Positions 34,666-45,152 of a stretch of DNA of 64,000 nt are shown in pieces (the first letter of the stretch is position 1; the number at the start of each line of letters is the position of its first letter). The stretch lies in assembly GCF_030247185.1 (NCBI RefSeq), contig NC_080572.1:188947800-189011799 (forward strand), read 5' to 3'. The notes under the pieces are model-generated. The model searched no databases. It was given only the letters and a program-made list of their open reading frames with translations, and was not told the origin of the DNA. Position numbers and translations under genes: made by a program. The stretch is from Malaya genurostris. Taxonomy: Eukaryota > Arthropoda > Insecta > Diptera > Culicidae.

Positions 34666-35870
34666 CCCTTCTTAGTCCACTTAGTGGAATTTTCATATAT
34701 CTTGAAAAATCACCATAGGGGGGAGTACATGAAATTTTCGAAATCGAAAAAAAATTTTTGATGCCAAAAGGCTTAGAATTGCATGAAACGTCGAGATTTA
34801 GTGTCATCTCGAAAAAAAATTTTTTTGAAAAAGTCGACTTTTTGGGACTTAGAAAAAATATAAAAATTTTTCTAAGTCCCAGAAAGTTGATTTTTTCAAA
34901 AAAATTTTTTTTCGGGATAACACTAAATTTCGATGTTTCATGCAGTTTTAAGAGTTTCGGCATCAAAAAAAATTTCGATTTTGGAAATTTCATGTACTCC
35001 CCCCTATGGTGCTTTTTCAAGGTCGAAAATTGTCAAACCTTTACCACCGGGCAGCACCCCTTACGCATGTCCGATTTAGGTCAAATTTTGCATGAAGGCT
35101 TTTTTCGAAGTGCTTAAACTTTTTAGCACTAGAACTTAACGAAAATAGAGGTGATCCTAAAATTTTGGCACCCATATACATATAAGAGCGGTAAAAATCA
35201 ATGTGTTTTGTCGGTTACGTCACTTATACCATCATATATCTGGAACCAAAAGTCACAACCATTTGATCTTCGAACTTGATCAACGGCCCGACAGTAGCTT
35301 TCAAACGAGCCCAAGTGTGTTAAAATCGGATCAGCCATCTCTGAGAAAATTGAGCGCGTTCAAATACAACGCTTTTTGTCGGTTACGTCACTTATACAAT
35401 CATATCTCCGGAATCAAAAGTCACAGCCATTTGATCTTCGAATTTGATAACGGCCCGACAGTAGCTTTCAAACGAGCCCAAGTTTGTTAAAATCGGATCA
35501 GCCGTCTCTGAGAAAATTGAGCGCGTTCAAATACAACGCTTTTTGTCGTTTACGTCACTTATACAATCATATCTCCGGAACCAAAAGTCACAGCCATTTG
35601 ATCTTCGAACTTGATCAATGGCCCGCCAGTAGCTTTTAAACGAGCCTAAGTTTGTTAAAATCGGATCAGCCATCTCGAGAAAATTGAGCGCGTTCAAATA
35701 TCTTCTAAAAGTGCACACACACATACACACACACACACACATACACACAGACATTTTCCGATCTCGTCGAACTGAGTCGAATGGTATATAACACTATGGG
35801 TCTCCGAGCCTCCGTTCGAAAGTCGGTTTTTCCAGCAATTCTAATACCTTTCTATAGAGAAAGGCAAAAA
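34666..35870 (+). repeat. Array 1 unit 12, 1205 bp, chimeric
   Basis: The hairpin is of the interior type (GGGATAACACT), but the three monomers (from about 35,206) are of the edge type and match the first three monomers of unit 13: AAGTGTGTTAAAATCGG, GAATTTGATAACGG, CCCGCCAGTAGCTTTTAAACG. A recombination boundary therefore lies inside this unit. Confidence 0.88.
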
Positions 35871-36282
35871 CCCTTCTTAGTCCACTTAGTGGAATTTTCA
35901 TATATCTTGAAAAATCACCATAGGGGGGAGTACATGAAATTTTCGAAATCGAAAAAAAAATTTTTGATGCCAAAAGGCATCAAAGGATGCCAGAAAGTTG
36001 ATCCGGAAATTTTTTTGAGATGACACTAAATTTCGATGTTTCATGCAGTTTTAAGAGTTTCGGCATCAAAAAAAATTTTCGATTTTGTAAATTTCATGTA
36101 CTCCCCCCTATGGTGCTTTTTCAAGATCGAAAATTGTCAAACTTTTACCACCGGGCAGCACCCCTTAAGCATGTCCGATTTAGGTCAAATTTTGCATGAA
36201 GGCTTTTTTCGAGGTGCTTAAACTTCTGAGCACTAGAACTTTACGAAAATAGAGTTGATCCCAAAATTTTGGCACCCTTATA

Positions 36283-37174
36283 CAGGGTGATTTTTTAAGA
36301 GCTTGAGAACTTTTTTAAACAATAAAACGCATAAAATTTGCAAAATCTCATCGGTTCTTTATTTTAAACGTTAGATTGGTACATGACATTTACTTTTTGA
36401 AGATAATTTCATTTAAATGTTGACCGCGGCTGCGTCTTAGGTGGTCCATTCGGAAAGTCCAATTTTGGGCAACTTTTTCGAGCATTTCGGCCGGAATAGC
36501 CCGAATTTCTTCGGAAATGTTGTCTTCCAAAGCTGGAATAGTTACTGGCTTATTTCTGTAGTCTAAAGGCGTCAAATCGCATGATCTTGGTGGCCAACTT
36601 ACCGGTCCATTTCTTGAGATGAATTGTTCTCCGAAGTTTTCCCTCAAAATGGCCATAGAATCGCGAGCTGTGTGGCATGTAGCGCCATCTTGTTGAAACC
36701 ACATGTCAACCAAGTTCAGTTCTTCCATTTTTGGCAACAAAAAGTTTGTTAGCATCGAACGATAGCGATCGCCATTCACTGTAACGTTGCGTCCAACAGC
36801 ATCTTTGAAAAAATACGGTCCAATGATTCCACCAGCGTACAAACCACACCAAACAGTGCATTTTTCGGGATGCATGGGCAGTTCTTGAACGGCTTCTGGT
36901 TGCTCTTCACTCCAAATGCGGCAATTTTGCTTATTTACGTAGCCATTCAACCAGAAATGAGCCTCATCGCTGAACAAAATTTGTCGATAAAAAAGCGGAC
37001 TTTCCGAATGGATCACCTAAGACGCAGCCGCGGTCAACATTTAAATGAAATTATCTTCAAAAAGTAAATGTCATGTACCAATCTAACGTTTAAAATAAAG
37101 AACCGATGAGATTTTGCAAATTTTATGCGTTTTATTGTTTAAAAAAGTTCTCAAGCTCTTAAAAAATCACCCTG
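36283..37174 (-). mobile_element. DD41D-derived fold-back element in unit 13
   Basis: Both ends are the same 178-bp sequence in opposite orientation (36,283-36,461 and 36,997-37,174), starting CAGGGTGATTTTTTAAGAGC and corresponding to the 3' end of the DD41D element. TA flanks both ends. An inverted copy of the 3' end has replaced the 5' half of the element, so each side now ends in 3'-terminal sequence. Its position in the unit is equivalent to that of the insertion in unit 1. Confidence 0.92.
36390..37016 (-). pseudogene. DD41D transposase fragment in the fold-back element
   Basis: On the minus strand the 208-codon open frame holds FSDEAHFWLNGYVN, which has the first catalytic Asp missing from the 18.9-kb copy, and QQDGATCHTA with the second. 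An in-frame 33-bp deletion removes the FLWGYVKSKVY segment immediately after the third-Asp motif TPLDY. The N-terminal DNA-binding half is absent. The remainder is close to identical to the 18.9-kb copy. It is not expected to be active. Confidence 0.88.
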
Positions 37175-38218
37175 TATATATAAGAGCGGTAAAAATCGAC
37201 GTGTTTTGTCGGTTACGTCACTTATACCATCATATATCTGGAACCAAAAGTCACAACCATTTGATCTTCGAACTTGATCAACGGCCCGACAGTAGCTTTC
37301 AAACGAGCCCAAGTGTGTTAAAATCGGATCAGCCGTCTCTGAGAAAATTGAGCGCGTTCAAATACAACGCTTTTTGTCGGTTACGTCACTTATACAATCA
37401 TATCTCCGGAATCAAAAGTCACAGCCATTTGATCTTCGAATTTGATAACGGCCCGACAGTAGCTTTCAAACGAGCCCAAGTTTGTTAAAATCGGATCAGC
37501 CGTCTCTGAGAAAATTGAGCGCGTTCAAATACAACGCTTTTTGTCGTTTACGTCACTTATACAATCATATCTCCGGAACCAAAAGTCACAGCCATTTGAT
37601 CTTTGAACTTGATCAATGGCCCGCCAGTAGCTTTTAAACGAGCCTAAGTTTGATAAAATCGGATCAGCCATCTCTGAGAAAATTGAGCGCGTTCAAATAC
37701 AACGCTTTTTGTCGTTTACGTCACTTATACAATCATATCTCCGGAATCAAAAGTCACAGCCATTTGATCTTCAAACTTGATCAACGGCCCGACAGTAGCT
37801 TTCAAACGAGCCCAAGTTTGTTAAAATCGGATCAGCCATCTCTGAGAAAATTGAGCGCGTTCAAATACAACGCTTTTTGTCGTTTACGTCACTTATACAA
37901 TCATATCTCCGGAACCAAAAGTCACAGCCATTTGATCTTCGAACTTGATCAATGGCCCGCCAGTAGCTTTTAAACGAGCCTAAGTTTGTTAAAATCGGAT
38001 CAGCCATCTCTGAGAAAATTGAGCGCGTTCAAATACAACGCTTTTTGTCGTTTACGTCACTTATACAATCATATCTCCGGAACCAAAAGTCACAGCCATT
38101 TGATCTTCGAACTTGATCAATGGCCCAACAGTAGCTTTCAAACGAGCCCAAGTTTGTTCAAATCGGCTCAGCCATCTCTGAGAAAATTGAGCGCGTTCAA
38201 ATATCTTCGAAAAGTGCA

Positions 38219-38256
<38 letters not shown>

Positions 38257-38373
38257 TTTTCCGATCTCGACGAACTGAGTCGAATGGTATATAACACTAT
38301 GGGTCTCCGAGGCTCCGTTCGAAAGTCGTTTTTTCCAGCAATTCTAATACCTTTCTATAGAGAAAGGCAAAAA

Positions 38374-39930
38374 TGAAGAATTTCGTTACTCGAGCCTTCT
38401 TTAACCATGTAATGTTTCTTAACATTGATATATGTTACCTTCCTGAAAACTAGTATTTCAAGTATTTTTACCACGAATATACCGAGTCGGGCCAAACTTT
38501 TTCCGATCTGATTTTATTCAAATGGGTATAATGAAATTCTACAGCTTCTACTAAGAAGTGTGGTACGGATGCCAAATTTTCGAACAAAAATACTCAAAAA
38601 GGACAATATTAGTTTTTACTCTGAAAGAAATAAACGATTTTGGAAATTTCAAGCAGATTTACTACATCAAAGTTATTTCTAGAATTGAATGTTATAATCG
38701 GGCGAGAGTTCAATGTATAACAGAATACTTTACTGTTGCAAAAATGATCCACAAAGAAGTTGGATTTTCATGTTCAAATGAGTAAGTACTGGACAAGGAA
38801 CCTGTCATGAGGCAAAATTTTATCCAATTCACAAATGGCGTTTTCTACTATAATGACTATATATTTTCAAAATCAAGTTGGGAAAAAATGTAGTACCTTT
38901 TTTTCAGTGCAGAATTCAATGTAAATTTTTCACAATATTTTTACTCAGAAAATTAACCAACTTTGTGGCAGTCGCCAATCCATCACTTTTTGTAGGGTTT
39001 GTCATTTTTCGATTGCATTCTTTTGATTCACATTCGGAAAGTTTCAAATTTGTTCGAATTGGTGAGAAATTCGTCAATAATATGAGTAGCATAGTTTTGA
39101 TTAGTGTAGAAACACTAGATTTACGTTAACCATTGGGATGACTGTAATCTGTGGATGCAAAAAAGACGAGGTTCTATGCCTGCTGGAGAGAAAGTTAGGT
39201 AGAAACTAAGTTCAGTGAGTTTTTCGATACTTCAAATAAAATAAAAAAAAAATAAATTCATGAAACTCAATTAAAAAAGTAAGTAAGTAAGCACAACACA
39301 CTCTTTGTTTCAGTGTGGAACTCAATGTGTGACTTTTGTTAATATTTCAATTCAAAAATCCTAATAATTTGACAAAACTCACTTACAAAAAAGCAAGTCT
39401 TTTCAAAAGACGGTTAAGATCAATTTTCGAAAAATGAGGTATATCAAGTGTATAGGTTCCATCTGGGGAATTGAATGTGAAGTCACATGAAGGAGCAACC
39501 TAATCGACTAGAGGAAACGAACATGCTTCGATGTGTTCGGGCGCTACGGCATTCAATTTTAGTCATATCTCTATGGCAACCACTACGCAAGCAATCACTT
39601 ACACGTCGTATCGGGAATCCATCTTCACTCTCTTGTCAACAGACAAAAACAAAAGAGTAAAACAAACCATTAAAAGTTTACATGTTCAAAAACTTTTATT
39701 GAAATATTAGGGAGTTCTGCCAAGTCCGAAAACGATTAAAATTTGTATATATTATATCACTACTGATTCGATCGGACTTAAATAGATTGGAATATCGTTT
39801 TTGATGATGATCAACCAGAAAATCAAATTGTATAAATTTTACATAATTCAACCATTGCAATCTTGTAGCCTTCAGGAATTTAAAGATGGGTGCTAGAGCG
39901 TGTCAATTTGATTTGACGATGAAAATTTGA
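38374..39930. other. Unassigned AT-rich DNA
   Basis: No gene or repeat shared with the window is recognised. Open frames at 38,558-38,785 and 38,878-39,129 are short and lack recognisable motifs. A short AAGT run is at about 39,280. Confidence 0.3.
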
Positions 39931-39934
39931 CATT

Positions 39935-40365
39935 TTCTCTATAGAAAGGAAATGGAAATGCTGGTATACTGTCATTTATTTCGAGATCCAGATATCCCCA
40001 TTCGATTCAGTTGAACGGGATCAGAAACTATTTGTGTGTATATTGTATTTGTGCACCCTCTAATGATTTGTCTTCTCGATAGAAAGCTACTATTAATTCA
40101 ATAATAAAGATCGAAGTTCAACCGGATGACACTTTCAGTCCCGGAGATGTAACGGAATAAGTGACCACCCGCTCTATTCTATATCCGCTCAATTTTGCGG
40201 CAAAAGCCGATTTTAACAATCTTAGGCTCGTTTGCAAGTTACTATTGAGGTATTGATTAAATTTGAAGATTAAATGGTTGTCATTCTCAGATGATGAATT
40301 AAGTGACGAATGATAAGCTGCGTAAGCGTAAGTTTTTTTTCTATCCATTCAATTTTATAGAAATC
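39935..40365 (-). repeat. Diverged inverted relative of the array unit
   Basis: Read on the minus strand, 40,365-40,120 aligns with the 168-bp monomer. Its translation shows HLIFKFNQ and LQTSLRLLKS against HLIFELDQ and FQTSPSLLKS in the monomer. It is followed by a tail with 'GATCCCGTTCAACTGAATCG', 'CCAGCATTTC' and 'CCTTTCTATAGAGAAA'. The CA tract is reduced to 'ATACACACAAAT'. This is an old single-monomer copy of the element that gave rise to the array. Confidence 0.7.
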
Positions 40366-40640
40366 AAAACTGGCGTGATATTACAAATTTTAAATTTTTA
40401 AAGTCGTTTTTTTAGTGTAGAAATCAATTAGGATTTTTCTGAATGTTTATAAAAAAAATTAGACTTATTTTGTGAACATCATTAGATACTACATTCGTGT
40501 CGAAATCGAAAACTGAATAAAAGTTTAGACCAAGACAATCCACATCAATTTTGGAAACACGAAGTATGCACCTAGAAAGTTTCATTTAAATCTGAGAGGG
40601 TGCCTCCAATTCTGAATACGCTAATTTGACGCTGAATTTG

Positions 40641-41302
40641 TCAAGGGCTGAGGCCTGTAGGTTGCGTGTAATCACGTGGCTCGTTCTGCGTATTACATTT
40701 CTCTCCATGCTCTCTCGCAAATGTACAAAATGACTCTCGATGTGGCCGGATGGCCAAGAAAGTTTTGATATTTTCGGTTACAAGTTTGACTACATCACAT
40801 AAAATCCAATAAAGCTACCGCTTGTTTGGCAGCCTTTCTGAGCCGATATTATTTCTCTCTCATATTTCGTTACGTTACTAGGGAACTGGAGCAGAAAACA
40901 ATGGCGCTGTCATAGAAATCGACATACCTTCACAAAAATAACATTCACTTCATTTTTATCCCGACAACATATATGTTTTTGTGCACTAATCGCATCTATA
41001 TTAAATTATCTAGACATTATCTGCATAGATTTTTGATCCATGCTTTTGAAAGCGAGATATTCAATGAACAAGTTGAAAAATGGCGTTTTCAGCTATGCAA
41101 TTCTTCCTCCAGAAAAAAAGACTTTCCCGACCGCTAATGTCAATGAATCATTCTGAAATTTTCACAGAATAATCTAAACTAATTTTCTAAGAGATTGTCA
41201 GTTGGTTTTTTGATATTCGTCACCGTTTCTGAGAACATCAGATTTGAAGCGTGAAAATAGCCTTCTAAAACACCCTAAAATACACTGGCCTCAGACCTTA
41301 AG
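40641..41302 (+). mobile_element. ~660-bp MITE-like repeat, copy 1
   Basis: The ends are inverted (AAGGGCTGAGGCC on the left; GGCCTCAGACCTTAAGG on the right). Over its whole length it matches the reverse complement of 58,768-59,405. Terminal TTAA or TCAA might be a target duplication, but this differs between ends and copies. There is no transposase. Confidence 0.75.
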
Positions 41303-41384
41303 GTTAGTTCAGATTATGCAGTGAAAATTTCAGAATGATTCATTGACTTTAGCGGTCGGGAAAGTCGTTTTTCTGAAGGAAGAA

Positions 41385-41425
41385 TTATTATTATTATTTT
41401 ATTATTATTATTATTATTGACATCA
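41385..41425. repeat. (ATT)n microsatellite
   Basis: About 40 bases of near-pure ATT repeat. Confidence 0.9.
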
Positions 41426-41529
41426 CTACACAACGTGCACGAAATAGAACAAAGCACGCCTTGTTCGTTTTGTGTTTTCTTCTTCTTTCGGTGTTGTACA
41501 TATTGTCACTCTATATGGCGATTTGAAAA

Positions 41530-42310
41530 CTTTGACACTCATCGCCCTGCAACTGCGGAACTGGAAGTCGGATCCGGATGAAATTTCACAGTAGGTTTAA
41601 AGACAGTATGAACATTAATTAAAATCAAGATTTGTGAAAATCGGTTCAAGCATCGCAGAGAAATCGAAGTGAATTTAGTTTTAGCAGTTTTTCTTCTCCA
41701 TTTTCGGTACTATCGGAACAGGAAAAGAGGAGTAGTGCCAAATAAGGTTTTCATGCCCACAAACTAACAAGCTCTGCAAACCAGAAGAATTTATCAGACA
41801 GTTTTATGGGATTTGTACCTGTTTTTAACGATCGTTCGTGGAAAAGTACTAATAAAATTGGTAATTTTCCACTTATCTCGCTTTAGTTCTGAAACCGGAA
41901 GTCGAATCCTGATAAAATATTCCACAAATTTTTAGGATATTATATGACCTTTCATTTGAATCTAAGTTTGCAAGAATCGGTTGAGTTGTTCCAGAGATAA
42001 TTGAGTGTAAACTTTTTCTCAAATTTTCACATATTACCATATAACTCCGGAACCGGAAGTCACATTCAAATGAAATTCAATATCAAGCTATGGGACCCTA
42101 AGACCTTTTATTTGAATCTATGTTTGTGAAAATCGGTTTGGCCATCTCTGAGAAAAAAGTGAGTGCATATTTTTGTTACATACACACACATACACACACG
42201 GACACATACACACAGACACAGACATCTACTCAGTTCGTTGAGCTGAGTCGAATGGTATATGACATTCTATAAAAAGTCAATTTTCACAGTGATTGCATAG
42301 CCTTTCTATA
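41530..42310 (+). repeat. Dispersed repeat family copy with three diverged subrepeats
   Basis: CGGAACTGGAAGTC-type phrases occur at about 41,555, 41,888 and 42,047, each followed by a TTTG..AATCGGTT phrase. The spacing is about two and one subrepeat lengths of the 168-bp kind. The copy ends with a CA tract (42,180-42,225), 'GTTGAGCTGAGTCGAATGG', 'CACAGTGATTGCATA' and 'CCTTTCTATATA'. It shows the unamplified state of the element class behind the array. Confidence 0.75.
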
Positions 42311-42344
42311 TATATAGCCTATTTTTTTCCTTTTTTTAATTGAA

Positions 42345-44530
42345 AAGAGAAGCCTTAGGGGTTTAACCCAATCTTGGCAAAGTTTCAGAGTGGAAAGAAT
42401 AATACTTTCGGAGCAGTGAATTTTTAAATTACGACCCGAACGCGCAGAGCGTACCGCAGCGCAACTCGCTCGAACACGGACTTAACTTGTCGACACATGT
42501 CGCGCCACTGATCGAATTCTAACAGTTTATTGTTAGCAACGTTTCAGTTAAGATCGCAGTGTAAAATTAAATTCAAAAATCAAAAATCGTTACTGCATTC
42601 TTTTTAACTTTAAGACTCATGTTAGCAAAAATCAAAAACGTTCGTTGCGTCGGGTTTCTGCTTCCCTTCTTGAGAAATTCGATTTTTTGCAAGAAAATTA
42701 TGTTTTGTGTATATCGTGTAGACAGAAAGCGAATAAAATTGGGGCTAAAGATTTACGTGAGTATTGAAATAGCGATGACATATAGTTTTGTAAAAGTTGC
42801 GAAATGAAGAAATTTTCACTATTCAGCTGTGAGGGAAAATTTTGCTGATGCAATAGTGATCACAGATTCTGCGTCCTCTGAGACTGATGACAGTGTGTTC
42901 TATTCAGCGACTCTACAAAAATAACTCTTACATTTACTTACATTGTAACATTGCATTTCTCAAATTTTAAAATATCGATTGCCTTTTAAGAATGAACGAT
43001 ATTTGTTATCTTACCGAATTGAAACAAAAATTTCATGCAAAAGATGCAAGTAAATCCTAGAGAATGAGAATTTCAACTGTTTTGCCTAAAAACTTTAATA
43101 TTCGTAAGACAGCGCATACGATGAACACATCAAGATATTTTGTTATCAGGTGGCTGTACCGGCTGAGGCTGGTTAAAATACATAGATGATAATGCCTTTA
43201 AAGTGTGTGTGTACAGTGCCTAAAAACAGAAAATGTCTGTTTATGTGCCCAATTCTTGCCATTTGCGGGAAGTTTTACTTTTCTGTTACAATTCGAAAAA
43301 AAGCAACTGAAGCGCATCGAATGCTTTCAGAAACTTACGGTGATGCTGCTCTGAGTAAAAGAACCTGTCGGGAGTGGTTTCAACGTTTTAAAAATGGTGA
43401 TTTCGATGTCGAAGACAAACATGATGGTGGAAGAGAAAAAACCTTCAAAGATGAATAACAATTTACTACGAGCTCTTAAAACCGGGTGAAACCATCACAG
43501 AAGATCGCTACCGAACGCAACTGATGCACCTTAGTCGCGCGCTAAAGAAAAGCGGCCACAGTATCAAGAGCGACATGGCAAAGTCATCCTCCAACACGAC
43601 AATGCTCGGTGTCACGTCGCGAAAGTGGTCAAAAAGTACCTGGAAACGCTGAAATGGGAAGTCTTGCCCCACCCGCCGTATTCCTCAGATGTCGCCTCTT
43701 CTGACTTCCACCTATTTCGTTCGATGGCACACGGCCTGGCAGATCAACATTTTCAATCCTTCGAAGAGTTGGAAAAATGGATTGCTTCATGGATAGCGTC
43801 AAAAAAGAACTCTTTTTTCGAGCCGGGATCCGAAAATTTCCGGAAAGATGGGAGAAAGTTGTCGCTTGCGACGGACAATACTCTGAATAATACATCTGTA
43901 AGCACTTGTTCGCAATAAAGCTTTAAATTTTGGAAAAAACGGCGGAAGCAAAGTTGTACATCTAATACGAATGTAGAAAATCTCGTGGGAAAAAAGGATT
44001 ATTGCGATTCCAAGAACCAAAAGTAAAAACTTATGTTTTTATCACACATTAGATGCCTTTGTATAGAAAATCATGAATATTCAGCCGGCGAACGACCAAA
44101 ATTAGGTTTATGCCGGGTGTAAATAAACGATATAAAAAAAAATGAATATTCATTTTTCTCTGAAACAATAATTAAAGTCAAACAATTTTACATGGTGCAC
44201 ACAAAACATAATTTACTGGCAAAAAATCGAGTTTCTCAAGAAGGGAAGTAGAAATTCGACGCAACGAATGCTTTTGATTTTTTAATTTATTTCTACACCG
44301 CGATCTTCACTGAAACGTTGCTAACAATAAACTGTCAAAGTTAGAATTCGATCAGTGGCGCGACATGTGTCGACAAGTTAAGCCCGTATTCGAGCGAGTT
44401 GCGTTGCGGTACGCTCCGCGCGTGCGGGTCGTTTTTGAAAAATTCACTGCTCCGAAAGTATTAATCTTTCCACTATGAAACTTTGCCAAGATTGGGTTAA
44501 ACCCCTAAGGCTTCTTTTTTTAACTAAAAA
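42345..44530. mobile_element. Fold-back element with ~340-370-bp arms, containing a mariner
   Basis: The left arm (42,345-42,715) and right arm (44,190-44,530) are inverted copies. They share 'AAGCCTTAGGGGTTTAACCC', 'GTCGACACATGTCGCGCCAC', 'AACAGTTTATTGTTAGCAAC'-like and 'CTTCTTGAGAAA' phrases. The interior is about 1.5 kb, and half of it is a mauritiana-type mariner remnant. The outer ends are not sharply defined and no target duplication was confirmed. Confidence 0.7.
43250..43963 (+). pseudogene. Mauritiana-type mariner transposase remnant
   Basis: The N-terminal part (43,290-43,455) reads KKATEAHRMLSETYGDAALSKRTCREWFQRFKNGDF in overlapping pieces. A large deletion after KTFKDE removes the first catalytic Asp. 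Coding similarity resumes at YYELLKPGE (about 43,463), is frameshifted near 43,548, then shows HDNARCHVA (second Asp) and WEVLPHPPYSSD..SSDFHLF (third Asp). The right end has 'CGGCGGAAGCAAAGTTGTAC' (43,940-43,960), probably a mariner terminus; the matching left terminus was not found. It is inactive. Confidence 0.75.
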
Positions 44531-45051
44531 ATAGAAAAAAAATTAGACCCAAGTTTGAATTTTTTTATTTGTTTGTAAATTTTTAACTTTTTTCAATAAG
44601 TAACCTAATAAAATTGTTTTATGGAATAGCTTATTTGAAAGCTTAGGAAAAGATGCACATTTCGTGTCTTGGAAGAATTTTTGTATCTTCAATAGATTTT
44701 ACAGTATAGGCTGTTGAGAAAAGGCTCTTTCTTTGAACACGCAAAACTTCAAAAAATCATATCTCTAAAATTCCACGTACCATAATGAAATATAAAAATA
44801 CATGTCGAATATTTTCGAGTTCTTCATCGAAAAAAAATAGTTGGATGAAAAAAAAATTTTCGGTGACTGATTTTGTGTGAAATGCCATAAGTAAAGCTTT
44901 TTTAACGTCGAAAGATTCAAATTACCTAAACATTTTTTAAGTTGAACATTCCAAAGAACATGACTTTTTTCGCGTCATAATTCGATTTACGAACCCCCGA
45001 TAATTATGTGAGTAGAGTTTTTATTTATTATATTGTTGTATATACCGTTGA

Positions 45052-45090
<39 letters not shown>

Positions 45091-45095
45091 ACTAT

Positions 45096-45152
<57 letters not shown>

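Larger units (their letters stand above)
17963..38373 (+). repeat. Composite higher-order tandem array 1 (13 units)
   Basis: A leader (17,963-18,224: 'CCCTTCTTAATCCACCTAG' and following) is followed by 13 head-to-tail units. Each has (1) a 'CTTAGTCCACTTAG' start, (2) a ~320-bp fold-back hairpin, (3) a spacer ending 'AAGAGCGGTAAAAATC', (4) a block of 168-bp monomers, (5) a (CA)n tract and (6) a tail from 'GACATTTTCCGATCTCG' to 'CCTTTCTATAGAGAAAGGC'. Unit lengths for units 2-12 are 1049, 1217, 1208, 1212, 1039, 1203, 1215, 1217, 873, 1209 and 1205 bp, changing in steps of 168. Inner units are nearly identical; units 1 and 13 and the monomers of unit 12 carry older variants. No selection for protein coding is apparent. 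Copy number could be affected by assembly. Confidence 0.95.
35871..38373 (+). repeat. Array 1 unit 13: broken hairpin, DD41D fold-back, 6 monomers
   Basis: The hairpin (about 35,905-36,130) has lost most of its left arm: the sequence jumps from GCCAAAAGGCAT to CAGAAAGTTGATCCGG. The spacer carries the 892-bp fold-back element at 36,283-37,174. Six monomers run from about 37,204 to 38,205, most with the GGATCAGCC variant. The unit ends the array at CCTTTCTATAGAGAAAGGC. Confidence 0.9.

Noticed and set aside
38061..38297. Cys/Val- or His/Thr-rich peptides near CA tracts
   Set aside because: Direct translation of (CA)n or (TG)n microsatellites.
17963..38373. CRISPR-like array
   Set aside because: Repeats are long and contiguous, without unique spacers of constant length, and the context is eukaryotic.
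40641..41302. piggyBac-type MITE on the basis of terminal TTAA
   Set aside because: TTAA is present at only one end of each copy (TCAA or TTGA at the other) and the next bases are GGG, not the usual CCC.
42619..42807. 62-codon frame in the left fold-back arm
   Set aside because: Short, begins inside the inverted arm, and its counterpart in the right arm is not open; no family recognised.
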